Notes: a model not told the origin generated them from the letters alone. A stretch of 41,443 bases of DNA from Bacteroides propionicifaciens DSM 19291 = JCM 14649 (GCF_000375405.1 NZ_AQWS01000024.1:1-41443); one strand, 5' to 3'; positions 8,432-17,471 are shown, counted from the stretch's first letter. A program made the numbers and translations.

Positions 8432-9451
8432 TTAAAACAAGAACGAGAATTTATCAACATTCTTAAGTGCTATACCAGTTCCCATAGCTACAGAGTGTAG
8501 GGGATCTTCAGCAACTTGAAAAGGTATATTAAACTTGTCGTTCAACCTCTTATCTAAACCTCTAAGCAAAGCTCCACCACCCGTAAGATAAATACCATTC
8601 TGAACGATATCTGCATAAAGCTCAGGAGGAGTGTTCTCGAGTGCATTAAGAATAGCCGCTTCAATCTTAGAAATTGTTTTATCTAGACAGTGTGCAACCT
8701 CCTGGTAACTAACGGGTACCTCCATAGGTAAAGCAGTAATACGGTTTGGACCGTGTACGATATAATCTACAGGAGCATTCTCGCCTAGATCAGGCAAAGC
8801 AGCACCCACATGAATTTTAATACGTTCGGCCATACGCTCACTCACCTTAACATTGTGTTGTCTATTCATGTATTCTTGAATATCGGTAGTCAGGTCATCG
8901 CCAGCAACACGAATGGAGCTGTTCGAGACAATACCACCAAGTGAGATTACAGCAATTTCTGTAGAACCACCACCTATATCAACAATCATGTTACCTTCGG
9001 GCAACTCAACATCAATACCCACACCTATAGCAGCTGCCATAGGTTCAAAAAGTAGATATACTTCACGACCGTTGGCTCTTTCAGCAGAATCGTGCACAGC
9101 TCTTAGCTCCACATCAGTACTACCTGAAGGAACACCAATAACCATTCTCAAGCTCGGACGAAACAAGCGGCGACCAGGGTTTACCATAGCCATCATTCCA
9201 CTTATCATCTTTTCGCAAGCATCAAAGTCGGCAATCACACCATCTTTAAGAGGGCGGACTGTTCGAATATTGTCATGCGTCTTTTCATGCATCATCTTCG
9301 CCTTGTTCCCAACCGCAATCATCTTGTTTGTTCTGCGGTCAAGGGCTACTACAGAGGGCTCATCAACAACAACCTTACCATTACTTATAATAATGGTATT
9401 TGCTGTTCCAAGATCCATAGCTATTTCTTGAGTAAAAGAAAATATTCCCAT
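8432..9451 (-). CDS. mreB: Rod-shape-determining actin homologue MreB
   Basis: The 339-aa protein has the actin-fold motifs of MreB: phosphate-1 DLGTANTII near residue 14, phosphate-2 VDIGGGSTE and the adenosine motif LTGGGALLRG near residue 290. A short amphipathic N-terminus (MGIFSFTQE) would attach it to the membrane. MreB filaments position the cell-wall elongation machinery. The gene lies 32 bp after purH and is the first shape gene of the run mreB-mreC-mreD-mrdA-rodA. Confidence 0.96.
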   Translation of the reverse strand: MGIFSFTQEIAMDLGTANTIIISNGKVVVDEPSVVALDRRTNKMIAVGNKAKMMHEKTHDNIRTVRPLKDGVIADFDACEKMISGMMAMVNPGRRLFRPSLRMVIGVPSGSTDVELRAVHDSAERANGREVYLLFEPMAAAIGVGIDVELPEGNMIVDIGGGSTEIAVISLGGIVSNSSIRVAGDDLTTDIQEYMNRQHNVKVSERMAERIKIHVGAALPDLGENAPVDYIVHGPNRITALPMEVPVSYQEVAHCLDKTISKIEAAILNALENTPPELYADIVQNGIYLTGGGALLRGLDKRLNDKFNIPFQVAEDPLHSVAMGTGIALKNVDKFSFLF

Positions 9452-9483
9452 AAAAATTCTTTAATCCTTAATTAGTAAAAATA

Positions 9484-11007
9484 TTAATGCTTGAAATGTC
9501 TAAAACCAGTTATCACCATAGACATTCCATTTGCATTGCAATAGTCAAAAGACTCTTGGTCACGTATAGAGCCTCCCGGTTGGATTACCGCTTTTATTCC
9601 TTCATCTCCAGCAAGCTCGACACAGTCGGCAAAAGGGAAGAATGCATCAGAAGCCATTACAGCACCATTTAGGTCAAAGCCAAAAGCTTTAGCTTTTTCA
9701 ATTGCCTGCTTTAAGGCATCAACACGTGAGGTTTGACCAACCCCACTAGCAAATAACTGTTGATCTTTAGCTAAAACAATAGCATTTGATTTACTGTTTT
9801 TTACCACTTTATTGGCAAAGAGCAAATCCAATAGCTGAGAATCCGTAGGCTCAGCTTCAGTCACCACTTTTAAATCATCTAGAACCTCAACCTTCAAATC
9901 TTTTTCTTGAACCAATACTCCATTGAGTACGGAACGAAATTGTTTTTTGGGCAGGCTTATATCTTTTCGAACAAGAATTATACGATTCTTTTTATGACCT
10001 AGAATCTCAAGAGCATCCACATCGTAGTCGGGAGCAATAATGACCTCGAAAAATATTTTATCAATCTCTAAAGCCGTAGCTTTATCAACAACACCATTAG
10101 TTACCAGTACACCACCAAAGGCAGAAACTGGATCACAAGCCAATGCAGTTTGCCAAGCTTCGACCACTGAAGATCGAGAAGCTATGCCACAAGCATTATT
10201 ATGTTTTAAGACTGCAAAAGTTAAGTCTTCGAATTCATCGATTAACTCAACAGCAGCATTGATGTCGAGCAAGTTATTATAACTAATTTCCTTACCATGA
10301 ATTTGGTCAAACATTGATTCTAAATCACCATAAAAAGCCGCTTTTTGGTGCGGATTTTCACCGTATCTTAAAGTCTTCATTGTGTCGGCAGCGCAACGGA
10401 AGGCTGAACTATCTTCACCATCAAAATAGTTGAAGATAGAGGAGTCGTAATATGACGAAACTTTAAAAGCTTGTTTTGCCAACCAACGACGCTCTTCCAA
10501 TGAGGTTACTGCTCCATGCTCAGTAAGCATATCCAAGAATGGCATATACTGTTCTTGAGAAGGGATAATAACAACATCTTTGTAATTTTTTGCTGCAGCT
10601 CTAATTAAAGAAATTCCACCTATGTCAATTTTCTCAATACAACTAACCTCATCAGCACCAGACTTAACGGTATCTTCAAAGGGGTAAAGATCAACTATAA
10701 CTAAATCTATCTCATCAATTTCGTAGCGAGCCAACTCAGCTTGATCACTTTCGAAATCTCTTCGAGATAAGATTCCTCCAAATATTTTAGGGTGCAAAGT
10801 TTTCACTCGTCCTCCCAAAATTGAAGGGTACTGCGTTAAGTCCTCTACCGCTTGGCAGTTGTAGCCTAAAGATTCAATAAATTGGCGAGTACCACCAGTT
10901 GAAACAAATTTAACTCCCTCATCATTAAGTCGAGACAAAATTACGTCGAGTCCATTTTTATTAAAAACCGAGATAAGTGCTTTCTTAATTTTCTTGTTCG
11001 TAGACAT
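9484..11007 (-). CDS. purH: Bifunctional AICAR formyltransferase / IMP cyclohydrolase PurH
   Basis: The product is 507 aa. The N-terminal MGS-like cyclohydrolase domain (about residues 1-190) contains [13 protein letters not shown] and [18 protein letters not shown]. The C-terminal formyltransferase domain contains [15 protein letters not shown], the catalytic Lys-His in LKHNNACG, and [14 protein letters not shown]. It catalyses the last two steps of de novo IMP synthesis. It heads the minus-strand run into mreB with a 32-bp gap, so purine and shape genes may share a transcript. Confidence 0.96.
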   Translation of the reverse strand: MSTNKKIKKALISVFNKNGLDVILSRLNDEGVKFVSTGGTRQFIESLGYNCQAVEDLTQYPSILGGRVKTLHPKIFGGILSRRDFESDQAELARYEIDEIDLVIVDLYPFEDTVKSGADEVSCIEKIDIGGISLIRAAAKNYKDVVIIPSQEQYMPFLDMLTEHGAVTSLEERRWLAKQAFKVSSYYDSSIFNYFDGEDSSAFRCAADTMKTLRYGENPHQKAAFYGDLESMFDQIHGKEISYNNLLDINAAVELIDEFEDLTFAVLKHNNACGIASRSSVVEAWQTALACDPVSAFGGVLVTNGVVDKATALEIDKIFFEVIIAPDYDVDALEILGHKKNRIILVRKDISLPKKQFRSVLNGVLVQEKDLKVEVLDDLKVVTEAEPTDSQLLDLLFANKVVKNSKSNAIVLAKDQQLFASGVGQTSRVDALKQAIEKAKAFGFDLNGAVMASDAFFPFADCVELAGDEGIKAVIQPGGSIRDQESFDYCNANGMSMVITGFRHFKH

Positions 11008-11035
11008 CAGAATTACAAATTAGGTGATTGAATTA

Positions 11036-11043
11036 CAAAGTTA
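11036..11043 (-). promoter_or_regulatory. purH: Possible -7 box for purH and the mre cluster
   Basis: TAACTTTG on the minus strand fits TAnnTTTG and lies 28 bp upstream of the purH ATG. No clear TTTG sits 19-21 nt further upstream, so only half of the promoter is supported. Confidence 0.4.
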
Positions 11044-11090
11044 CGAAAATTTGTTTATGACGAGTAATAAAGGGCTTACGATTTACTGAC

Positions 11091-11129
11091 AAAAAAGACT
11101 CTTTTTCTATTTTAAAAAAGAGTCTTTTT
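11091..11129 (-). terminator. Intrinsic terminator after the M13 peptidase gene
   Basis: A 16-nt A-rich arm around AGACTC (11091-11106) pairs with its complement around GAGTCT (11114-11129) across a 7-nt loop. A T-run follows in minus-strand reading. It sits just past the M13 stop and ahead of the purH promoter, separating the two transcription units. Confidence 0.75.
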
Positions 11130-11149
11130 ATAAATTATTGGATACTTAA

Positions 11150-13186
11150 TTACCAAATAGACACTCGTTTGTCCTTTGGCACAAAAAGTGAATCTGTTTC
11201 AGTTATACCAAAAGCTGTATACCAATTGTCAATATGAGGCAGTGCACCGTCTACTCGCCATCTACCCAATGAGTGTGGGTCGGTTTTGGTACGATTTAAA
11301 ATCTCTTCAGGACGGATATTACCAGCCCAAACATTGGCGTAGGCCAAGAAGAATCGCTGTTCTGGAGTAAATCCATCTTTGCTTTCTAATGGCTGATTTT
11401 TGGTAGCTTCTTTAAAAGCTTGGTACGAAACCTGAAGACCTCCATGATCGGCAATATTTTCACCAAGAGTGAACTCACCATTAGCAAATACACCTGGAGC
11501 AACCTCGATGTTATCGAAGAAGTCGGCCATTACCTTAGCACGAGCTTCGAAGTTTTTTCCGTCTTCCTCGGTCCACCAATCTTTCAGGTTACCATCTTTG
11601 TCATATTGACGTCCTTGGTCATCAAATCCGTGTGTCATTTCATGACCAATAACAACACCAATAGCTCCATAGTTGAATGCATCATCAGCTTCCATATCGA
11701 AGAATGGGTATTGCAAAATTCCTGCAGGAAAACAAATTTCGTTTGTAGTTGGGTTGTAATAAGCATTGACTGTTTGTGGGCTCATAAACCATTCGTCTTT
11801 ATCAACAGGCTTACCCGCTTTAGCAACCATCTCTTTATGTTCCCAAGCATTTGCACGTTTTATATTATCCCAATAGCTATCTTTTTCGATAGGCAAAGTA
11901 GAGAAATCTTTCCATTTGTCGGGGTATCCAATCTTTACGTGGAAAGTATTTAATTTTTCTAAGGCTTTAACCTTAGTCTCTTCACCCATCCAGTCGAGTC
12001 CGTTGATACGCTCTCCTAAAGCTGTCTGTAGGTTAGAAACCAAGTCAACCATACGTTGTTTGGCTGCTGGTGGGAAGTAGGCCTCAACATACATTTGTCC
12101 TACAGCTTCACCCAAAGAACCGTTAACTGTACTAACAGCACGCTTCCAGCGAGGTTGCATCTTCTCTGTACCTGACATTATTTTGCCATAAAATTCGAAG
12201 TTTTGATTATTGAAATCATCACTTAAGAACGAAGCAGCCGAATTGATGACATTCCATTCCAAATAAGCTTTATGCTTATCTAGAGGGAGTTTTTTCAATA
12301 ATGCATTAGCAGCTTCTAAAGCCTTAGGTTGACCAACGTCAATAGTTTCAATGCCTTCAAAACCACTATCGGTCAACAAGGTTTCCCAAGAAATGGCATC
12401 GTATTTAGTTTGTAACTCATCAATCGTGGTAATGTTATAGTTGGCATGAGGATCTCTTAGCTCAACTGGAGATAAGAATGATTCGGCCAATTGATGCTCT
12501 ACCTCATATACATCTGCAGCAGATTTCTTAGCTTGCTCAGCACTAAAACCGGCTAATTCGAACATGGATGCAATATGCTTTTTATAAGCTTCACGAATAG
12601 TCTTTGTAGCCTCATCAGAAGCAAGATAGTAGTCGCGTTGACCCATACCTAAACCCGATTGATAAGAGTGAACAATATTCATCACACTATTTTTATCATC
12701 GGCACCAACGTATAATGCGAAATAAGGGAACAGACCGTATTGGTTCAAGCGAGCCAATTCAGCAGTCAACTCCTGATTGTTTTTGATTTGAGCGATACGC
12801 TCTAGATCTGCTTTAATTGGATTGGCACCTCCAGCATTCAGAGCCACACTATCCATAGCAATACTATAAAGATCACCGATTTTTTGCTCTATTGAACCCT
12901 GTGCGTGCGGAGTAGCAGCAAGTTTTTCAATCAAACCCTTGACCTGCTCACGGTTATTCTCGGCCAAAAGATCGAATGAACCAAAGCGAGAATATTCTGG
13001 AGGCAACGGATTACTAGCCATCCAACCACCACAAGCGTAATCATAAAAACTTGTTCCAGCAGGAACCGTGGTATCAAGATTCTCAGGGTGAACACCAGAA
13101 GTCAAGCTTTTTTGACCAGAGTTCGAACCACAACTGGCTGCCATAAAGCATGCAGCAAAAAGGGGGATACAGTTTTTGAACTTCAT
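11150..13186 (-). CDS. M13-family zinc metallopeptidase lipoprotein (PepO/neprilysin-like)
   Basis: The product is 678 aa. A signal peptide with lipobox MAASC (Cys19) predicts a membrane lipoprotein. The M13 N-terminal domain spans about residues 38-420, and the catalytic domain has HExxH at H515-E516-H519, the second motif ExxxD at E576-D580 (ENIAD), and the substrate-binding NAYYNP near residue 474. M13 enzymes cleave short peptides. All active-site residues are present and the length is normal. It follows the ABC-F gene after 19 bp, so the two are probably one operon ending at the hairpin 11091-11129. Confidence 0.93.
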   Translation of the reverse strand: MKFKNCIPLFAACFMAASCGSNSGQKSLTSGVHPENLDTTVPAGTSFYDYACGGWMASNPLPPEYSRFGSFDLLAENNREQVKGLIEKLAATPHAQGSIEQKIGDLYSIAMDSVALNAGGANPIKADLERIAQIKNNQELTAELARLNQYGLFPYFALYVGADDKNSVMNIVHSYQSGLGMGQRDYYLASDEATKTIREAYKKHIASMFELAGFSAEQAKKSAADVYEVEHQLAESFLSPVELRDPHANYNITTIDELQTKYDAISWETLLTDSGFEGIETIDVGQPKALEAANALLKKLPLDKHKAYLEWNVINSAASFLSDDFNNQNFEFYGKIMSGTEKMQPRWKRAVSTVNGSLGEAVGQMYVEAYFPPAAKQRMVDLVSNLQTALGERINGLDWMGEETKVKALEKLNTFHVKIGYPDKWKDFSTLPIEKDSYWDNIKRANAWEHKEMVAKAGKPVDKDEWFMSPQTVNAYYNPTTNEICFPAGILQYPFFDMEADDAFNYGAIGVVIGHEMTHGFDDQGRQYDKDGNLKDWWTEEDGKNFEARAKVMADFFDNIEVAPGVFANGEFTLGENIADHGGLQVSYQAFKEATKNQPLESKDGFTPEQRFFLAYANVWAGNIRPEEILNRTKTDPHSLGRWRVDGALPHIDNWYTAFGITETDSLFVPKDKRVSIW

Positions 13187-13205
13187 ATTATTGAGTTATT
13201 AGTGA

Positions 13206-15161
13206 TTAATATTTTTGGGCCTCAAGCTCTTCGTGTTCCATTAGTAAGGTTTCCCACTGAGCCATAATCTCATTAATATCTTGTTTATTCTTTTCGTATT
13301 TCTCATAGACCGAGACATCGGAAGCACCCTGAGGTGTAGCCAAAACGGTTTCAATCTCAGCTTTTTTGACTTCAAGTTTTTCGATTTTCTTCTCACACTC
13401 CTTGATGTCACGCTCAATCTTTCGGAGTCTGCGGTTGAGTTCTTTTTGAGCTTCGTAAGAGAGTTTTGTCTCACTTAGCTCTTGAGTAGTTTCGCCATCT
13501 GCAGACTTTGTTGGTGAGGCCGATAGACGAACGGCTTGTAGATCGTTTAAGTTATCAATATTTTTCTTTTGTAGAAAATCGTAAATACCACCCAAATGCT
13601 CTCTAACTTTTCCTCCACCAAACTCGTAGACCTTAGTTACCAAGCCATCGAGAAAATCACGGTCGTGACTCACAACTACAACGGTGCCATCAAAGTCGAG
13701 TATGGCCTCTTTAAGAACATCTTTTGAACGCATGTCTAAGTGATTGGTAGGCTCATCCAGAATTAAGAAGTTAACTGGCTCTAGGAGCAGTTTTATCATA
13801 GCCAAACGGCTTCTCTCACCACCCGACAACACCTTGACTTTTTTATCACTTGCTTCTCCTCCAAACATAAAGGCACCAAGCAGGTCACGAATTTTAGTCC
13901 GAATATCACCTACAGCTACCCGATCAATGGTGTCGAATACGGTTAAGTCGTCTGCTAGAAGCTGTGCCTGATTTTGAGCAAAATATCCAATCTGAACATT
14001 ATGTCCTAACTTTAATTCGCCTTCAAAATCAATTTGCTCTAATATACATTTGACAAGGGTGGATTTCCCTTCGCCATTTTTTCCTACAAAAGCCACTTTA
14101 TCGCCACGCTCAATAACCAAATCAACATGATCAAACACGAGATGATTGCCATATGCCTTCTTTACATCTTTGCTAATTACGGGGTAACTCCCACTCCGCG
14201 GAGCTGGTGGAAACTTCAAACGCAACATAGCCGTATCTTCATCGTCAATCTCGATGCGATTAACTTTTTCTAATTGTTTGATTCTACTTTGAACCTGTAT
14301 CGCCTTTGTGGCTTGATAGCGAAAACGCTCAATAAAGTCTTCGGTTTCTTGAATTTGTTTTTGTTGGTTCTCGTAGGCTCGAAGCTGTTGCTCTCGTCTA
14401 TCCTTACGAAGTACCATAAATTCGTCGTACTTCACCTTATAGTCATATATATGTCCACAGCTAATCTCAATGGTACGATTGGTTACATTATTTATAAAGG
14501 CACGGTCGTGACTTACTAAAATAACAGCATTAGCTTGAGTTCTCAAAAAGTTTTCGAGCCACTGGATAGACTCTATGTCAAGGTGATTGGTAGGCTCATC
14601 GAGTAATAATACGTCTGGCTTTTGAAGTAAAAGCTTTGCCAACTCAATACGCATTCGCCAACCTCCACTAAACTCTTTTGTGGGACGCCCGAAGTCTTCA
14701 CGAGAAAATCCAAGACCAAGCAACGTACGCTCGACTTCAGCATGGTAGTTTGTTCCGCCAAGCATTAAGAAGCGGTCGTTCTCACGGGTAAACCGATCGA
14801 TTAGGTCATGGTATGACTCCGACTCGTAGTCGGTACGCTCGGTCATTTCAATAGTCATTTTGGCTAGTAGATCTTGTAGATAAGACATCTGTTCAAAAGC
14901 CATTTCAGCCTCCTGACGCACAGTTTTGTCTTCAGCCAAAACCATAACCTGTGGAAGATAGCCAATAGTGACCTCCTTAGGGCTAGCCACAGAACCTCCA
15001 GTGGGGGTTTGTTGACCAGCGATAATTTTGAGCATGGTTGATTTTCCAGCTCCATTCTTTCCCACTAGGGCTATTCTTTCTTTGTTATTGACAACAAAAG
15101 ATACATCCTCAAAGAGAGGTATGGCATTAAATTCGACTTTTAAGTTTTCTACAGATATCAC
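13206..15161 (-). CDS. ABC-F family ATPase (ribosome-associated type)
   Basis: The 651-aa protein has two ABC domains and no membrane spans. Walker A is GKNGAGKST (about residues 34-42) in domain 1 and GKNGEGKST in domain 2. The signatures are FSGGWRMR and LSGGERSR, and both Walker B/H-loop segments read LDEPTNHLD. A charged interdomain linker (about 240-300) is of the P-site tRNA-interaction type, and a C-terminal coiled coil (about 560-650) resembles Uup. ABC-F proteins act on translating ribosomes: some rescue stalls, some protect against antibiotics. The sequence does not show which subtype this is. A drug-resistance role is not indicated. Confidence 0.92.
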   Translation of the reverse strand: MISVENLKVEFNAIPLFEDVSFVVNNKERIALVGKNGAGKSTMLKIIAGQQTPTGGSVASPKEVTIGYLPQVMVLAEDKTVRQEAEMAFEQMSYLQDLLAKMTIEMTERTDYESESYHDLIDRFTRENDRFLMLGGTNYHAEVERTLLGLGFSREDFGRPTKEFSGGWRMRIELAKLLLQKPDVLLLDEPTNHLDIESIQWLENFLRTQANAVILVSHDRAFINNVTNRTIEISCGHIYDYKVKYDEFMVLRKDRREQQLRAYENQQKQIQETEDFIERFRYQATKAIQVQSRIKQLEKVNRIEIDDEDTAMLRLKFPPAPRSGSYPVISKDVKKAYGNHLVFDHVDLVIERGDKVAFVGKNGEGKSTLVKCILEQIDFEGELKLGHNVQIGYFAQNQAQLLADDLTVFDTIDRVAVGDIRTKIRDLLGAFMFGGEASDKKVKVLSGGERSRLAMIKLLLEPVNFLILDEPTNHLDMRSKDVLKEAILDFDGTVVVVSHDRDFLDGLVTKVYEFGGGKVREHLGGIYDFLQKKNIDNLNDLQAVRLSASPTKSADGETTQELSETKLSYEAQKELNRRLRKIERDIKECEKKIEKLEVKKAEIETVLATPQGASDVSVYEKYEKNKQDINEIMAQWETLLMEHEELEAQKY

Positions 15162-15196
15162 GTTATTACTCTTTTACGACAGTTTTATATAATTAC

Positions 15197-15204
15197 AAAG
15201 GTAG
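15197..15204 (-). promoter_or_regulatory. -7 box for the ABC-F / M13 operon
   Basis: TACCTTTG on the minus strand matches TAnnTTTG and lies 36-43 bp upstream of the ABC-F ATG. The -33 element is not evident. Confidence 0.45.
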
Positions 15205-15334
15205 TCAATTCTAAACAACTGAAATTAAATTTACCTTAATTTCTAATTCAACAAAATAAGCTACTCGTTTGCTTGCTCTAACCTACTCGCAAGGGGCAAA
15301 GCTGCTACTCGTTTTAATGGTGTATATGCATATA

Positions 15335-15505
15335 AAAAGAGAGGAGCTTTAGCTCCCCTCTTCAATTTATTATATTTTAGATTTTCATCAGTTTGACTTA
15401 ACCGATTGAAGAATAAACCTTTCGCAGAGTTTTTGAATTTCAAAAGTAACGATTTAGTAACCGTGCGTATTTCAGCGAATTGTGGTGCTATACAGTCAAA
15501 TAACT
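15335..15505 (-). ncRNA. Candidate structured small RNA (6S-like?) with its own promoter and terminator
   Basis: On the minus strand a -7 box TACTTTTG (15518-15511) would start a transcript near 15505. It would end at a strong hairpin GAGGGGAGC/GCTCCTCTC (15339-15361) followed by TTTTTAT. Inside, TTTGACT and AGTCAAA (15494-15500 with 15392-15398) can close a long structure around an apical palindrome TTTTGAAATTCAAAA. Size (about 170 nt), a closing stem and a stand-alone locus are reminiscent of 6S RNA, including the Bacteroidales-1 motif that has been linked to it. I cannot confirm the covariation model. The short frame at 15261-15443 inside it does not look like a protein gene. Confidence 0.45.
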
Positions 15506-15591
15506 CACGCCAAAAGTACGCATTATTTTTGAAACCAATACATATATTTTTTATTTGATAAACACCTCTCCTATGGAAAGAATGAATAAGG

Positions 15592-15664
15592 CAAGGCTTT
15601 TATCGGAAATACTCTTTCGAGGAACGAGAAAGGAGGATTTTTGATAAAATTCATTTTAGCCTTG
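15592..15664. other. Nested inverted repeat in non-coding DNA
   Basis: CAAGGC (15592-15597) pairs with GCCTTG (15659-15664), and the adjoining TTTTATC (15598-15604) pairs with GATAAAA (15643-15649). An imperfect apical CTTTCG/CGAGAAAG hairpin sits inside. Nested pairing of this kind suggests a folded RNA or a protein-binding site. I recognise no family. It lies between the candidate ncRNA and the LRR gene. Confidence 0.4.
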
Positions 15665-15691
15665 ACGTTTTATTCTTGGAATATATCTTTG
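15662..15691 (+). promoter_or_regulatory. Possible plus-strand promoter in the non-coding gap
   Basis: TTG (15662-15664), a 19-nt spacer and TATCTTTG (15684-15691) fit the local consensus. Transcription would start near 15698, just ahead of a 21-codon frame, and run into the 3' end of the LRR gene in antisense. Confidence 0.35.
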
Positions 15692-15704
15692 TGTTCAGAT
15701 AAAA

Positions 15705-15770
15705 ATGATTATTCTCTCGTGCCAATATTTGTTTCGGTATGCTGAATTGTTTTATTTTATTTACTTTTGA
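15705..15770 (+). CDS. Possible hydrophobic mini-protein, 21 aa (speculative)
   Basis: ATG at 15705 opens 21 codons rich in Ile, Leu, Phe and Tyr and ends in TGA. A promoter-like element lies just upstream and a palindrome at 15804-15821 lies downstream. Size and hydrophobicity recall type I toxin peptides, but a frame this short can arise by chance in AT-rich DNA. No homologue is recognised. Confidence 0.15.
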   Translation: MIILSCQYLFRYAELFYFIYF

Positions 15771-15803
15771 GAAATATGAAACTTTTGCGAACAACTGACA
15801 ATG

Positions 15804-15821
15804 GGTTCTTAATTAAGAGCC
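15804..15821. terminator. Palindrome at the 3' end of the LRR gene
   Basis: GGTTCTTAATTAAGAGCC folds into a hairpin (GGTTCTT/AAGAGCC with one G-T pair) that includes the TAA stop of the LRR gene. No clear T-run follows, so its role as a terminator is tentative. Confidence 0.35.
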
Positions 15822-17339
15822 AGACCGAAATCTATAAATCTCATTTAAGTTAATAACTACCTTTTCTGCATTTTTAGAAAAACAATTATGCTTAGCTATT
15901 TGCCTCGCTTCTCTTAAGTGAAGATAAGTCTCGATATATATATTGGCCTTAATCAATGTAGAGATATAATCATCAACAATTGTATCAATATGTTTCACTC
16001 TATCATACGTTTTTGATGCATTTTGTTTCGTGTTTTCATCTTCTTCCTCAATACGATTTCGTTCTTCAGACGACATATAAGAGAATGTGGTATATCCACT
16101 ATCTCTAAAGGTACTATGTAAAGGAGGGAGTAATGAATCAATATATGCATCACTTATTATTGTTCTGCGATCTATTTCTTGATAATATCTATCATCTCCC
16201 CCGACTTTAGTTATTATATTCTCATGGATGGATGTTCTGTAATTATTTATAACCTCCTGTATATCTAAACTATCCACATAATTAGTAGTATTGAAAATTG
16301 TTTCTTGAATAGGAATATTATGCATGTGTAATTGTTTTAGATAATAAAGCATAGCGCATTTCTTGTTATCTTCAAGATAAGGCAGTTCTTCCTCTGTATT
16401 GACAATAGTAATGTCTTTGGCTTTATATCGGTGAGACAACGTAATTTCCTTATTCTCATTACTGTGCATATTTATCTCCTCAACAATCTGAAACCGTACA
16501 ATCTTGTCATTATAAGCATTGGAGTCTATATCTGAATAATAGAACCTGTAACTACATATATCCCAAATAATAACAAATTCATTGGTAGAAACAATAACTA
16601 TCCCTATAGAAGATAATTCATGATCTTGTAATCTGAAATGAGATTCATTGATCTCATCCGAAAATAGTTCGAGATGCCTTAAATTGGAGCAACCTTGAAA
16701 TGTAGTGGGATATATCTTGTTTATGCTTTTGCCCCCATTAATAGTTAATAAGTTGAAGCAATTAAAAAAGACATATGATTTTAGTGTGTCTATATCGTTA
16801 GGTAGAGTTATAGTACGTAGATAGTGGCAGTTTTGAAATGCGTGCTCGTAGATATGGACATTATTGTCGGGAATAGTTATGTGAGTTATTCCGGATCCTG
16901 CAAAAGCGAATGCTCTTATATGTTTGATATTTGCCCCGAAATCTATATGAATCAAATTTCTACATTTTACAAAGCAATACTCATCTATAAATTCTATGTT
17001 CGCCCCGGACACTCTAATTAAATTAGGACAATTCTCAAACTTAGGCATCATTTTTAGTGAAGTAGGCAATATAATCACCTTTAAATCTGGTAAATTTTTA
17101 AAAGAGTCACTGAAAACCTCCACATTTTCGTATCGGCTCATATCTAAGATTTCAATCTCGACTTTTCTTATGGAATCAAAAAAATCCATAAATAGATATA
17201 GCTTCTGATAATAGGTATATGGAGATTTCCAGCCTACATCAGGCAAGTGCCCTGTAATATTAAGATATGTGCATCCGCGAGGAATACTCAATAGTTCTAA
17301 AGAAGTATTGCTGTTATTATGAATAGTGTGCTTGTCCAT
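15813..17339 (-). CDS. LRR_5 (BspA-like) leucine-rich-repeat protein, no signal peptide, unknown function
   Basis: The product is 508 aa. Residues about 55-230 hold five or six BspA/TpLRR-type repeats (for example FAGSGITHITIPDNNVHI and FQNCHYLRTITLPNDIDTL). Residues about 240-300 look like a beta-rich segment. The C-terminal half is acidic and alpha-helical with an EEEDENTKQN stretch, and I recognise no domain in it. There is no signal peptide or sorting domain, unlike secreted BspA adhesins, so it is probably cytoplasmic. I prefer ATG 17339: a promoter at 17364-17393 has its -7 box over the alternative TTG start at 17366. The gene is AT-rich, unlike the GC-richer mob and int genes upstream, and lies beside them as possible cargo. 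Confidence 0.7.
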   Translation of the reverse strand: MDKHTIHNNSNTSLELLSIPRGCTYLNITGHLPDVGWKSPYTYYQKLYLFMDFFDSIRKVEIEILDMSRYENVEVFSDSFKNLPDLKVIILPTSLKMMPKFENCPNLIRVSGANIEFIDEYCFVKCRNLIHIDFGANIKHIRAFAFAGSGITHITIPDNNVHIYEHAFQNCHYLRTITLPNDIDTLKSYVFFNCFNLLTINGGKSINKIYPTTFQGCSNLRHLELFSDEINESHFRLQDHELSSIGIVIVSTNEFVIIWDICSYRFYYSDIDSNAYNDKIVRFQIVEEINMHSNENKEITLSHRYKAKDITIVNTEEELPYLEDNKKCAMLYYLKQLHMHNIPIQETIFNTTNYVDSLDIQEVINNYRTSIHENIITKVGGDDRYYQEIDRRTIISDAYIDSLLPPLHSTFRDSGYTTFSYMSSEERNRIEEEDENTKQNASKTYDRVKHIDTIVDDYISTLIKANIYIETYLHLREARQIAKHNCFSKNAEKVVINLNEIYRFRSGS

Positions 17340-17363
17340 GCTGTGGGTTACTTTATTCTTCAA

Positions 17364-17393
17364 CAATATTATAACTCATTATTTTCAGCCAAA
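17364..17393 (-). promoter_or_regulatory. Promoter of the LRR gene
   Basis: On the minus strand TTTG (17393-17390), an 18-nt spacer and TAATATTG (17371-17364) match 11 of 12 consensus bases. Transcription would start near 17357, about 18 nt ahead of ATG 17339. The LRR gene therefore seems to have its own promoter independent of mob. Confidence 0.55.
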
Positions 17394-17471
17394 TTTAGCA
17401 AATATCTGTAAACCAGCCATAATTATCTTTTAAAACCTTTGCTTTTACTTACTTCTGGCTTTGCAGGGGGC

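Noticed and set aside
8913-9431. 172-codon frame antisense to mreB.
   Set aside because: It mirrors the highly conserved mreB gene in the opposite strand and has no family features or signals.
13206-15161. Antibiotic-resistance ABC-F protein.
   Set aside because: The Uup-like C-terminal coiled coil and operon with a housekeeping peptidase do not indicate resistance; the subtype cannot be told by eye.
15261-15443. 60-codon minus-strand frame in the non-coding stretch.
   Set aside because: It runs through the terminator hairpin of the candidate RNA and has no protein-like pattern I can recognise.
17340-17366. TTG start at 17366 for the LRR protein.
   Set aside because: It overlaps the predicted -7 promoter box; ATG 17339 lies just after the expected transcript start.
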